Of a stretch of DNA of 64,000 nucleotides, positions 42,792 through 51,194 are shown in pieces. Every line of letters starts with the position of its first letter. Position 1 is the first letter of the stretch. The notes under the pieces were generated by a model. The model ran no database searches. It saw only the letters and a program-made list of their open reading frames with translations, and was not told the DNA's origin. The DNA is from Siminovitchia sediminis. GTDB lineage: Bacteria; Bacillota; Bacilli; Bacillales; Bacillaceae_C. The stretch spans positions 1 through 64,000 of the forward strand of contig NZ_JBHUEO010000004.1 of the NCBI RefSeq assembly GCF_042680885.1, in the 5' to 3' direction. The translations under genes and the position numbers were made by a program.

Positions 42792-43595
42792 TTGATTATT
42801 TAATTTAAAATTAATAATAATATTGGCTGTTTCTTCTACCGCTTTATTGGTCACATCAATAATTTTACAGCCGATTCTTTCGGCGATTCTTTCAAAATGC
42901 TCGATTTCACGGCGGATCCTTTCAATATTGGCATAAATTGCACTGTCATCGAGGCCTAATGTCAGCAGCCTTTCCCGCCGGATCTCATACAGTTTTTCTG
43001 CACTGATTTTTAAGCCGATGCATTTTTTTGAATCAATTTTAAATAATTCTTCTGGCGGGTCCACTTCCGGAACAACTGGAACATTGGCCACTTTGTATCT
43101 TTTATGAGCCAAATATTGGGATAAAGGTGTTTTTGATGTCCTTGAAACTCCGATTAACACAATATCAGCCTTCAAAAGCCCTCTGGGATCACGCCCGTCA
43201 TCATATTTAACGGCAAATTCGATCGCTTCCACTCTTTTAAAATAATCAGCATCCAATTTACGAGCAAGACCGGGCTCATTTAACGGCTTTTTATCAAACG
43301 TTTTTTCAAATGTATGAATAAGGGGGCCGAGCACATCGATGGCATGTACATCCAACGCTGTTGCTTTTGCAAGAAGGTATTCCCTGATTTCCGGTTTAAC
43401 CAATGTAAAAACAATGATTCCGTTATTCATTTTTGCCAATGATAATACTTCATCAATATTCTCGTGTTCTTCAACATACGGAACACGCTTGATCACTGCA
43501 TCGTGTTCGGAGAACTGGCTCATTGCTGCCTTTGTTACAAGCTCAGCCGTTTCACCCACGGAATCAGATACTACATATACCACTGATTCAGCCAT
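42789..43595 (-). CDS. yqfL: Pyruvate, phosphate dikinase regulatory protein-type kinase/phosphorylase YqfL
   Basis: A bifunctional kinase/Pi-dependent pyrophosphorylase of the DUF299 family that, where known, regulates PPDK by threonine phosphorylation. The unusual P-loop GVSRTSKTPLSQYLA is at about residues 150-165. It is paired with ccpN in Bacillus, where it modulates CcpN activity on gluconeogenesis genes. Start ATG at 43595 (MAESVVYVVSDSVGETAELV), 268 residues; a longer frame to 43649 contains GGGAG. The overlap-free gap to ccpN is 25 bases. Confidence 0.93.
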   Translation of the reverse strand: MAESVVYVVSDSVGETAELVTKAAMSQFSEHDAVIKRVPYVEEHENIDEVLSLAKMNNGIIVFTLVKPEIREYLLAKATALDVHAIDVLGPLIHTFEKTFDKKPLNEPGLARKLDADYFKRVEAIEFAVKYDDGRDPRGLLKADIVLIGVSRTSKTPLSQYLAHKRYKVANVPVVPEVDPPEELFKIDSKKCIGLKISAEKLYEIRRERLLTLGLDDSAIYANIERIRREIEHFERIAERIGCKIIDVTNKAVEETANIIINFKLNNQ

Positions 43596-43620
43596 GATTT
43601 TATCATCTCCCGTCATGTCA

Positions 43621-44256
43621 CTAACCTTCTTGGTCGGCAAGCGCCACAAATGCTTTTGTTATATTCGTTTTAGTCAGCCTGCCGATTACTTCATAACCCT
43701 TGTCTGTCTCCTTTACAACGGGAACAGCATCGATCTGGGCATCGATTAATTTTTTGGCAACATCAATCAATAGATCATCTTTCTTGCACATGGTTATATT
43801 CGGCATTCTTGTCATGATGATGTTCACCGGCAGTGCAGATAATTCTTTTTGGCCCAGACTCGCTCTCAACAAGTCTTTTCTGGATAAAACCCCTGCCAAG
43901 TGATGGTTGTCATCCGTTACAAAAACGGTGCCTACATCTTCCAGAAAGATCGTTACAATCGCATCATAAACTGAAACATTTTCATTTACCACAACAGGGA
44001 TAGATTGATAATCCTTGACAGTCAGTTTCTTCATACTCTCCGTGAGCAACTGAGTACCCGTTTTGCCTGTATAAAAATATCCGACCCTGGGCCTTGCATC
44101 CAAATATCCGGCCATTGTCAAAATGGCAAGATCCGGTCGCAGTGTCGCGCGTGTCAGGTTAAGCTTTTCCGCTATATGTTCACCTGTAATAGGGCCGTTT
44201 TCTTTTACAATTTCCAATATTTGATCCTGTCTTTTGCTGAGTTCGATCGTACTCAC
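43621..44256 (-). CDS. ccpN: Transcriptional repressor of gluconeogenesis CcpN
   Basis: A 211-residue repressor with an N-terminal DeoR-type winged helix (GEHIAEKLNLTRATLRPDLAIL) and two CBS domains that sense ADP/ATP ratios in B. subtilis. It represses gapB and pckA there. Starts at GTG: 44256 is used because the family begins MSTIEL; the GTG one codon earlier is also possible. The ribosome site (TTAGGTG) is weak and close. First gene of ccpN-yqfL. Confidence 0.94.
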   Translation of the reverse strand: MSTIELSKRQDQILEIVKENGPITGEHIAEKLNLTRATLRPDLAILTMAGYLDARPRVGYFYTGKTGTQLLTESMKKLTVKDYQSIPVVVNENVSVYDAIVTIFLEDVGTVFVTDDNHHLAGVLSRKDLLRASLGQKELSALPVNIIMTRMPNITMCKKDDLLIDVAKKLIDAQIDAVPVVKETDKGYEVIGRLTKTNITKAFVALADQEG

Positions 44257-44347
44257 CACCTAAGGACATGAAATATGACATACTTATTATGATTAGTATA
44301 TACTATTTTGCGCCCAAAGAGAAGATGAGTCATGCAGTCAGCTTATC

Positions 44348-46411
44348 CTATTTAACCTGGATTTCATTAACCATGGCAAAGCTTCCTATCAATTCCGAGA
44401 GCTTTCTCATTTGAGCTAAGCGGTTGTCTTTGACTTTATCATTTTCTGCCATAACCATCGTGTGATCAAAGTACGCTGAAATCACAGGCGTCAATGTTTT
44501 TAATGCAGAAAAGTGATGTTCTGCTCCGGCGTCTGAAAAAAGTTCCGCGATCTTCTTATATTCCTTATACAGTTCTTCCTCCTCTTTATTTTCAAAGAGG
44601 GTTGGATCGATATCATTTTCCTGATCTGATTTTTTTGCAATATTCATTACTCGTGACAGTGACTCAATCGTTTCTTTGAAATCATCGTCATTTCTATGGC
44701 TGTTTAATATCCGCGCTTTCTCCATTATATCCGGAGCCCCTGCCAATTCTCCGCCAATCACAGCTTCAATAATATCGTAGCGGACCTGCTGTTCCTGTAA
44801 AAGATGCTTGATGCGCAGCTTGAAAAATTGCTGCAGGCTTTCCATTAATGTTTCATTACTGACCTGTACATCTTCCTTCGTTATGTCAATCACCTGTTGG
44901 AGAAGTTCATTCAATGAAAAATTCCAGTTCTTTCCAACAAGAATTTGAACAACTCCCGTTGCATTTCGGCGAAGAGCGTATGGATCCTGGGATCCTGTTG
45001 GAATGAGGCCGATGGCAAATGCTGAAACAATTGTATCCAGCTTATCTGCTACCCCCACCAGAGCACCTGTAATCGATTCAGGAATATCATCTTTTGAGTG
45101 GCGCGGCTGGTAGTGTTCATGAACTGCTCTTGCAACCGTTTCTTCCTCTCCTTTTTGCCGGGCATATTTTTCTCCCATGACTCCTTGTAATTCGGGAAAT
45201 TCATCAACCATATTTGTCACAAGATCAAACTTGCTGATGGCAGCAGCTCTTTCAGCCAATCTCCTTTCACGATCAGGCAGCTTAAGCATGTCACACAGTA
45301 CGCGTGTAATTTTCTGTATCCTGTTCACTTTTTCGGAAAGTGTGCCGATTTTCTCATGATAAACAATCGTTTCAAGTTTTTTGAGTGCCTCACGGATATC
45401 AAGCTTTTGATCCTCTTCATAAAAGAACTCCGCATCAGCGAGTCTTGCCCTCAAAACTTTTTCATTTCCTCTGGCGACAGTCTCCAAATGGTCACGGCCG
45501 CCATTTCTCACTGAGACAAAGTATGGAAGCAAGCGTCCTTCAGCGTCTTTCACAGGGAAATAGCGCTGGTGAGTTTTCATGGAAGTAATCAGCACTTCTT
45601 CCGGTAAATCCAAATATTTTTCATCAAATGTTCCGTAAAAAGCCGTTGGAAACTCGACGAGATTAGTAACCTCTTCCAGCAAATCCTCCTCCATCAGAAC
45701 GACCCACTGTTGATCTTTTTCCAGCTCTTTGATTTGCGATAGGATCATTTGCTTTCTTTTTTCAGCATCCGCAATGACAAATCGGCCTTTTAAAGCTTCC
45801 TCATATTCCTGAGGCTGTTCTATGACGACATCGTCGCCCAGAAAACGGTGCCCCCTAGTCTTATTCCCAGCCGTCACACCTGCTGTGGTAAAAGGTATAA
45901 CTTCGCGGCCAAATAAGGCAAGCAGCCACCTGATAGGACGGACGAAACGAAGTGAATGGCTTCCCCATCTCATATGATTTGGAAAATGCAAGTTTGTTAC
46001 GATATCTTTTAGACCAGGAAGGAGGTTGACAGTTTGCTCACCTTTAATAAATCGCTTAATGTGTGCATATTCAGTTCCTTTAATTTCTTTAAAATAAATA
46101 TCGTCTGGTGACATCCCTTGGGAACGGCTGAACCCCAATGCTGCTTTTGACCAATTTCCGTCTTCATCCAATGCGATTTTTTTCGAAGGACCTTTAGATT
46201 CTTCTTCCTTATCTTTCTGTGATTCCGCAACATCCTGTACAAGAACTGCAAGCCTTCTGGGTGTGGAAAAAGTGGTCAGCCCACCATGTTCAATTCCATT
46301 TTCGTCCAGCCAGGCGAGAACTCTATCCTCGAGCTGTTGAATAGATCCTCGAATAAATCTTGCAGGCATTTCTTCTAAGCCAATTTCAAGTAAAAGATGA
46401 CGGTTACTCAT
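44348..46411 (-). CDS. glyS: Glycyl-tRNA synthetase beta subunit
   Basis: The tRNA-binding and editing-type beta subunit of the alpha2beta2 bacterial glycyl-tRNA synthetase, 687 residues. It starts MSNRHLLLEIGLEEMPARF, has HD-type motif segments and a DALR anticodon domain near the C terminus. AGGAGG is nine bases before the ATG at 46411; a longer frame reaches 46489. It overlaps glyQ by 8 bases, so both subunits are translated together. Confidence 0.95.
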   Translation of the reverse strand: MSNRHLLLEIGLEEMPARFIRGSIQQLEDRVLAWLDENGIEHGGLTTFSTPRRLAVLVQDVAESQKDKEEESKGPSKKIALDEDGNWSKAALGFSRSQGMSPDDIYFKEIKGTEYAHIKRFIKGEQTVNLLPGLKDIVTNLHFPNHMRWGSHSLRFVRPIRWLLALFGREVIPFTTAGVTAGNKTRGHRFLGDDVVIEQPQEYEEALKGRFVIADAEKRKQMILSQIKELEKDQQWVVLMEEDLLEEVTNLVEFPTAFYGTFDEKYLDLPEEVLITSMKTHQRYFPVKDAEGRLLPYFVSVRNGGRDHLETVARGNEKVLRARLADAEFFYEEDQKLDIREALKKLETIVYHEKIGTLSEKVNRIQKITRVLCDMLKLPDRERRLAERAAAISKFDLVTNMVDEFPELQGVMGEKYARQKGEEETVARAVHEHYQPRHSKDDIPESITGALVGVADKLDTIVSAFAIGLIPTGSQDPYALRRNATGVVQILVGKNWNFSLNELLQQVIDITKEDVQVSNETLMESLQQFFKLRIKHLLQEQQVRYDIIEAVIGGELAGAPDIMEKARILNSHRNDDDFKETIESLSRVMNIAKKSDQENDIDPTLFENKEEEELYKEYKKIAELFSDAGAEHHFSALKTLTPVISAYFDHTMVMAENDKVKDNRLAQMRKLSELIGSFAMVNEIQVK

Positions 46412-47297
46412 AACGGGCATCCTCCTGTTCGTGCTGTAAAATTGGAAATCCGAGTTTTTCCCTTTCCTCATAGAACGTTTTTGCCACATGGCGTGCCATA
46501 TTTCTCATCCTTGCAATATAGGCGGTTCTTTCAGTTACGGAAATGGCTCCCTTCGCATCAAGCAGATTAAAGACATGTGAACATTTTAAAATATAATCAT
46601 ATGCCGGATGCACAAGACCCTCTTTCATTTGCCGTTCTGCTTCCTTTTCATACATGTTAAACAATTTGAAAAGCAGATCTTGATCAGACGTCTCAAATGC
46701 ATACTTTGAATGTTCATACTCCGGCTGGAAGAAAATATCCCGAATCGTAAAACCTTCCGTCCATTCCAAATCGAACACATTGTCTTTCTCCTGGATATAA
46801 GAGGCAAGCCTTTCAATGCCGTAAGTCAATTCAACGGATACCGGTTTGCACTCCAAGCCGCCAACCTGCTGGAAATAAGTAAACTGCGTAATTTCCATAC
46901 CATCGAGCCACACTTCCCATCCAAGCCCGGCACAGCCTAGAGATGGATTTTCCCAGTTATCTTCAACAAAGCGAATATCGTGTTCCTCCGGGTCAATACC
47001 AAGCTTTCGGATGGAATCTAAGTACATATCCTGGATATTGTCAGGAGAAGGCTTCATAATGACTTGAAATTGATGATGCTGATAAAGCCGGTTGGGGTTT
47101 TCCCCATATCGCCCGTCTGCCGGGCGCCTCGATGGCTCCACATATGCCACATTCCAAGGCTCGGGACCAATGGCTCTTAAAAATGTATAAGGGCTCATTG
47201 TTCCGGCCCCTTTTTCCACATCATAGGCCTGCATAAGTATACATCCATAATCCGACCAATGTTTCTGTAATGTCAATATCATTTCCTGAATATTCAT
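46404..47297 (-). CDS. glyQ: Glycyl-tRNA synthetase alpha subunit
   Basis: The catalytic class II subunit, 297 residues: MNIQEMILTLQKHWSDYGCILMQAYD at the N terminus, and motif 2/3-like blocks FRAIGPEPWNVAYVEPSRRPADGRYGENPNR. It activates glycine. The start at 47297 follows AAGGGTGG. It is preceded by a T-box leader and a strong promoter, so uncharged tRNA-Gly induces glyQS. Confidence 0.96.
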   Translation of the reverse strand: MNIQEMILTLQKHWSDYGCILMQAYDVEKGAGTMSPYTFLRAIGPEPWNVAYVEPSRRPADGRYGENPNRLYQHHQFQVIMKPSPDNIQDMYLDSIRKLGIDPEEHDIRFVEDNWENPSLGCAGLGWEVWLDGMEITQFTYFQQVGGLECKPVSVELTYGIERLASYIQEKDNVFDLEWTEGFTIRDIFFQPEYEHSKYAFETSDQDLLFKLFNMYEKEAERQMKEGLVHPAYDYILKCSHVFNLLDAKGAISVTERTAYIARMRNMARHVAKTFYEEREKLGFPILQHEQEDARYE

Positions 47298-47334
47298 GAA
47301 TGCCACCCTTTCTGTAATGGTTAAATCAGCGGAT

Positions 47335-47546
47335 GAAAAAAACTCCCGTCCCTATGCTCAATCATAAGCATAGGGACGAGAGTTACCCGCGGTTCCACCC
47401 TATTTGCCGGATTTTCCGGCCACTTTCATCTTCCCGCTCGGGACTGCCTTCACTGTACTTCCATGCCCGGCTCCCACCTTCCCGAGTTCGCTTGAATGGA
47501 GGACATACAGTTACTACTTTCCTTCTTAGCAGGCATATATGACTAA
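47335..47546 (-). promoter_or_regulatory. Glycine T-box riboswitch of glyQS
   Basis: The signature T-box sequence AGGGTGGAACCGCGGGT is at 47385-47401 (minus strand). It is followed by the terminator (arms AACTCTCGTCCCTATGC and GCATAGGGACGGGAGTT, T run, 47335-47384). Upstream lies Stem I, with ACTGTA/TACAGT pairing. A GGC in GAAGGCAGT (47446-47448) is the candidate glycine specifier. It permits read-through when tRNA-Gly is uncharged. Confidence 0.93.
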
Positions 47547-47551
47547 CAACA

Positions 47552-47580
47552 AAAATAATGGAAAAAAAGCTGCTTGTCAA
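47552..47580 (-). promoter_or_regulatory. SigA-type promoter of glyQS
   Basis: Consensus TTGACA (47575-47580), 17-base spacer, TATTTT (47552-47557) on the minus strand. It ends 9 bases before the recO stop codon, so it is squeezed into the gap after recO. Confidence 0.75.
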
Positions 47581-47588
47581 CCTTTTCT

Positions 47589-48341
47589 TTAGAGCTTGTC
47601 CCGAAGAGAATCCAATTGGTCCAAAAATCGTTTGGATTTTAAAATCAACCCTGAATACTCATCATAATACATGTCTATCGCCTTTTTAAGTTCTTTTTTC
47701 GTCTCGGGTTTAACAGAGATGGTTCCAAGACGATTCAAGTCAAAATAGTAAAAGAGCCTGAGCAGCTTCACGGTGTTTTGAGATAATGGCAAGTAATGCG
47801 GATCCTTATGAATGCAGCGGTGGCAGATAAGGCCGTTTTCCTTAATTGAAAACCCAAATGTTCCTTCTGTCGCTCCACAGAGGGAGCATCTTTTCATTTC
47901 TGGATATAAACCAAGTACCTGCAGCATTTTCATTTCGAATATATTTGTGATAATCTCCGCATCATAGTCCTCACTGATATAATGGAGGGACTGGTAAAGT
48001 AATTCAAACAAATATGGGTTCGGTTCGTGATCCTGAGTACTTCTGTCAACCATCTCGACAATGTACGAGGCATAGGCAGTTTTAAAGATGTCCTCTTTTA
48101 ATCCCCTGAAGGAAGAAACGATTTCCCCCTGCTGCAGTGTTCCTAAACCGCGCCCGGTTTGGATTAAAAAGTAACCGTATGTAAACAGCTGGGAAACGGA
48201 GGCAAGGCGGCTGTTTGTTTTTTTGGCCCCTCTTGCCATGGCGGAAATTTTTCCGGCTTCCCTGCTGTATATGGCTGTAATTTTATGTGATTCACCATAA
48301 TCAGTCGTTCGGACGATAATGCCTTCAAATTTCTCCAACAT
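47589..48341 (-). CDS. recO: DNA repair protein RecO
   Basis: RecO loads RecA at gaps together with RecR and anneals ssDNA. The 250-residue protein has the N-terminal OB fold (GIIVRTTDYGESHKITAIYS) and the zinc finger CSLCG...CHRCIH in the middle. Start ATG at 48341 (MLEKFEGIIV) with AAAGGGG nine bases upstream. It lies 62 bases after yqzL in the era-yqzL-recO cluster. Confidence 0.95.
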   Translation of the reverse strand: MLEKFEGIIVRTTDYGESHKITAIYSREAGKISAMARGAKKTNSRLASVSQLFTYGYFLIQTGRGLGTLQQGEIVSSFRGLKEDIFKTAYASYIVEMVDRSTQDHEPNPYLFELLYQSLHYISEDYDAEIITNIFEMKMLQVLGLYPEMKRCSLCGATEGTFGFSIKENGLICHRCIHKDPHYLPLSQNTVKLLRLFYYFDLNRLGTISVKPETKKELKKAIDMYYDEYSGLILKSKRFLDQLDSLRDKL

Positions 48342-48404
48342 GTCATTAACCCCTTTAACAGTATCATACTGTATCGGGAGACTTAAAAAAAGTAAAATAG
48401 CCGG

Positions 48405-48551
48405 TCAGGAAACAGGGTGATCGATCACATCAGGGTTATCGGAATTCGGCAGAGTATTCATCATGCGTTCTTCTTTCTCCAGTTCTTTGAGAAGCAAGTA
48501 AATATCAATATTCCCTGTCTTCTTAAAAAGCTTCCAAGTTAACTCATACAT
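48405..48551 (-). CDS. yqzL: YqzL family small protein
   Basis: A 48-residue protein starting MYELTWKLFKKTGNIDIYLLLKELE, the YqzL pattern, located between era and recO as in B. subtilis. The start at 48551 has AAAGGCGGG seven bases upstream; the longer frame to 48602 lacks it. Helical, probably a small regulator or structural protein; function unknown. Confidence 0.82.
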   Translation of the reverse strand: MYELTWKLFKKTGNIDIYLLLKELEKEERMMNTLPNSDNPDVIDHPVS

Positions 48552-48650
48552 TTGAATCCCGCCTTTCATTATGATGGTTGCTGTACTAATAGGATTGTCC
48601 ATGTGCCTCGGGGTGATTCAACGTAAAAAATGTTAAAACAAACCAATTCC

Positions 48651-49565
48651 CTAATAATCATCCTCTGTAAAACCAAAATCTCTCAAATAAAAAGATTTAT
48701 TCCGCCAATCTTTCTGAACTTTTACCCATAATTCAAGAAAAACTTTTGAACCAAGCAGATTTTCTATATCCTTCCGGGCTCGCTGTCCAATTTCTTTCAG
48801 CATCTTGCCTTGTTTTCCGATAATAATTCCTTTTTGAGAATCTCGTTCTACCACAATCGTGGCCATGACATGAATCAAATCTTTATACTCTTCTTTCTTC
48901 ATCTGGTCAATAACTACAGCGATTGAATGCGGAACCTCTTCCCTTGTCAGATGCAAGGCTTTTTCACGGATCAGCTCCGCTGCGATAAATCTCTCCGGAT
49001 GGTCCGTCACCTGGTCCGCAGGGTAATATTGGGGTCCTTGCGGCATGTACTCCTGAATCTGCTGAAGCAGCCGGTCCACGTTATTCCCTTCCAATGCAGA
49101 TATCGGTATGATTTCCTTAAATGGATACATTGCCCTGTACTGATCAATCAATATCATTAATTGATCAGGGTGAACTTTATCGATTTTGTTCAGTACCAGA
49201 AACACGGGTGTGTTCACATTTTTCAGCTGCTCAATAATAAATTCATCACCGCGTCCATAGCCTTCTTCAGCATTGACCATGAATAAGATGATATCCACTT
49301 CTTTAAATGTATTGATGGCAAGCTTAATCATAAAATCTCCAAGTTTGTGTTTTGGCTTATGAATACCTGGAGTATCAATAAAAATCATTTGGGCTTCGTC
49401 TGTAGTCAGCACTCCCTGTACTTTGTTCCGTGTAGTCTGTGGTTTATCACTCATAATTGCAATCTTTTGTCCGATCACCCGGTTCAAGAAAGTTGATTTG
49501 CCGACATTTGGCCTGCCGATAATAGAAATAAAACCTGATTTGTAACCTTTTTCGCTTTTATTCAT
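48651..49565 (-). CDS. era: GTPase Era
   Basis: A 304-residue GTPase: G1 GRPNVGKST, G2 TTRNKVQG, G3 DTPGIHK, G4 NKIDKV, G5 ISALEGNN, followed by a C-terminal KH domain (QKGIIIGKQGKMLKEIG) that binds the 3' end of 16S rRNA for 30S assembly. The ATG at 49565 (MNKSEKGYKSGF) has AGGTGATC upstream and overlaps the cdd stop by 8 bases; a longer frame to 49589 exists. Confidence 0.96.
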   Translation of the reverse strand: MNKSEKGYKSGFISIIGRPNVGKSTFLNRVIGQKIAIMSDKPQTTRNKVQGVLTTDEAQMIFIDTPGIHKPKHKLGDFMIKLAINTFKEVDIILFMVNAEEGYGRGDEFIIEQLKNVNTPVFLVLNKIDKVHPDQLMILIDQYRAMYPFKEIIPISALEGNNVDRLLQQIQEYMPQGPQYYPADQVTDHPERFIAAELIREKALHLTREEVPHSIAVVIDQMKKEEYKDLIHVMATIVVERDSQKGIIIGKQGKMLKEIGQRARKDIENLLGSKVFLELWVKVQKDWRNKSFYLRDFGFTEDDY

Positions 49566-49956
49566 GCAGATCACCTGCCGCAAAAGCAAATGGCAATAAA
49601 TCTTTGACTGTAACTTTTTGAATCTGGTCCCGACGGTTTGCCAGCACTACAGTCATATTTTCCGGACAATGCTCTGAAATTACTTGCCTGCATGACCCGC
49701 ACGGAGGAACCGGGCGGTCGGAATCAGCTGTAACAGCCAGCATTTTAAAGGATGTAACACCCTCTGAAAGCGCTTTAAATATTGCAGTTCTTTCTGCGCA
49801 AATCGTCAGGCCGTAAGCAGCATTTTCAATATTACAGCCCTTGTATACGGTACCGTCTTCTGCAAGAAGTGCAGCACCGACCTGGAACTTTGAATATGGA
49901 GCATAAGCTTTTTCCTTGGCTGCCTCGGCTTCTTTAATGAGTTGTTCTTCATTCAT
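49558..49956 (-). CDS. cdd: Cytidine deaminase
   Basis: A 132-residue zinc enzyme deaminating cytidine and deoxycytidine. Catalytic motif ICAERTAIF (C53, E55) and PPCGSCRQV with two zinc cysteines. Homotetrameric type. CAGGAGAA lies upstream. Here it is separated from dgkA by 393 bases, so it probably has its own promoter. It overlaps era by 8 bases. Confidence 0.96.
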   Translation of the reverse strand: MNEEQLIKEAEAAKEKAYAPYSKFQVGAALLAEDGTVYKGCNIENAAYGLTICAERTAIFKALSEGVTSFKMLAVTADSDRPVPPCGSCRQVISEHCPENMTVVLANRRDQIQKVTVKDLLPFAFAAGDLHE

Positions 49957-50325
49957 GAATACTATTCTCCTGTCTTACCACAATTGTACTATATTTCCGC
50001 AAAAAAAGTTATCCCTTTTCAAATAAATTTTTTGATAATTGCCACGAATGACGATTATCATTTAAGGATGTGAAATAATTTTATCTGAATGCGGCGGGAG
50101 TTTCAAATAAAAACAAGCAAAAAAATTTTTCTTTAACTTTGGTATAAACAATTATATATAGGAAAAGGCAAATACCTTACTTAAGGAAAATAAAGAAACA
50201 CGTAATGAAGGCTGTCCCAGAAGGCCACATCGTGGTTTCAGACTGTACCAGGTCGTAATTTCAGTTGGGCGTCTAAACAAATGGGCGGGTGCGCTGAGAT
50301 CAGTCATTTATTTCCTTCCCAAGCC
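49957..50325. other. AT-rich gap between dgkA and cdd
   Basis: No gene is visible. TGATAAT (50033-50039) and ATTATCA (50054-50060) are exact Fur-type half-sites 14 bases apart, and AATGACGATTATCATT overlaps the second. A GGCTGTCCCAGAAGG motif at 50212 resembles the start of the gcv terminator, without a matching arm nearby. The likely cdd promoter is not resolved. Confidence 0.4.
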
Positions 50326-50349
50326 AAAAAAACTGCCTGAGGCAGTTTT
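50326..50349 (-). terminator. Terminator after dgkA
   Basis: AAAACTGCC and GGCAGTTTT pair around TGA, T run on the minus strand, immediately adjoining the dgkA stop codon. Confidence 0.85.
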
Positions 50350-50736
50350 CTAAAATAAGGCAGCGAATTTAGGGAGGAAGATTACACTCCCGATGACTAT
50401 ACTCATCAGGGCATACACCAAAACAGCACCTGCGGCCAAATCTTTAGCCTGTTTAGCAACCGGACTGATTTCTTTTGAATGATGGTCCACTGCCCTTTCT
50501 ATTGCTGTGTTCATTAGCTCTAAAGAAAACATCCCAAATATACAAATGATGATAAACAGCCATTCGATTTTGTTCAGTTGCAGCAGGATACCGCAAACCA
50601 TAACAGCCAGTGCAGCAAGTACGTGGATTTGAAAGTTCTTTTCGTTTTTTATTGCATACAAAATCCCCTGAAAGGCATATGTAAAGGATTTGGCCAGGCG
50701 GCGCAAGGAGAAAGGGTGATTATCTTTCCAGGCCAT
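50350..50736 (-). CDS. dgkA: Diacylglycerol/undecaprenol kinase family protein
   Basis: A 128-residue membrane kinase with three helices and the ExELxxxA-like signature LELMNTAIERAVDHHSKE. In B. subtilis DgkA is an undecaprenol kinase; it helps recycle the lipid carrier for cell-wall synthesis. ATG at 50736 overlaps the ybeY end by 17 bases; AGGAGG is 15 bases away, an unusually long spacing. Confidence 0.93.
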   Translation of the reverse strand: MAWKDNHPFSLRRLAKSFTYAFQGILYAIKNEKNFQIHVLAALAVMVCGILLQLNKIEWLFIIICIFGMFSLELMNTAIERAVDHHSKEISPVAKQAKDLAAGAVLVYALMSIVIGSVIFLPKFAALF

Positions 50737-51193
50737 AGCTTTTCAATATATCCTCCTGCTTTTTAAACATACGTTTCTCATCTTCAGGATTCATGTGATC
50801 GTAGCCGAGAAGGTGTAAAAAACCATGTACAGCCAGAAAGCCCAGCTCACGGGCAAAAGAATGTCCGTAGTCTTCCGCCTGTTTTTCAGCAGTTTCAATA
50901 GATATAACAATATCGCCCAACATTCTGGGCATATGGTCAACACCGGATATCTCCATCTCTCCCTCCCCTATTTCTTCCATTGCAAATGAAATCACATCGG
51001 TTACTGAATCTTTGCCTCTATACGTTTTGTTTAATTCCCGGATGGACTCGTCTGAAACGAATGTGAGGGAAAGTTCACTGTCGTTTTCAATATTCTCCAC
51101 CCGTGCCGCATAGGCCAGAAGTTCCTCCAGTAATTGGAACTCCTCTTCAGTTACTTTTTCTGTCTCGTCGATAAAATCTATGGCCAAACTCAT
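50720..51193 (-). CDS. ybeY: Endoribonuclease YbeY (16S rRNA maturation)
   Basis: A 157-residue zinc metalloprotein with HGFLHLLGYDH (three metal histidines). It processes the 3' end of 16S rRNA and contributes to ribosome quality control. AAGGTGATG precedes the ATG at 51193, which lies one base before pgpH. Operon phoH-pgpH-ybeY-dgkA. Confidence 0.95.
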   Translation of the reverse strand: MSLAIDFIDETEKVTEEEFQLLEELLAYAARVENIENDSELSLTFVSDESIRELNKTYRGKDSVTDVISFAMEEIGEGEMEISGVDHMPRMLGDIVISIETAEKQAEDYGHSFARELGFLAVHGFLHLLGYDHMNPEDEKRMFKKQEDILKSYGLER

Positions 51194-51194
51194 T

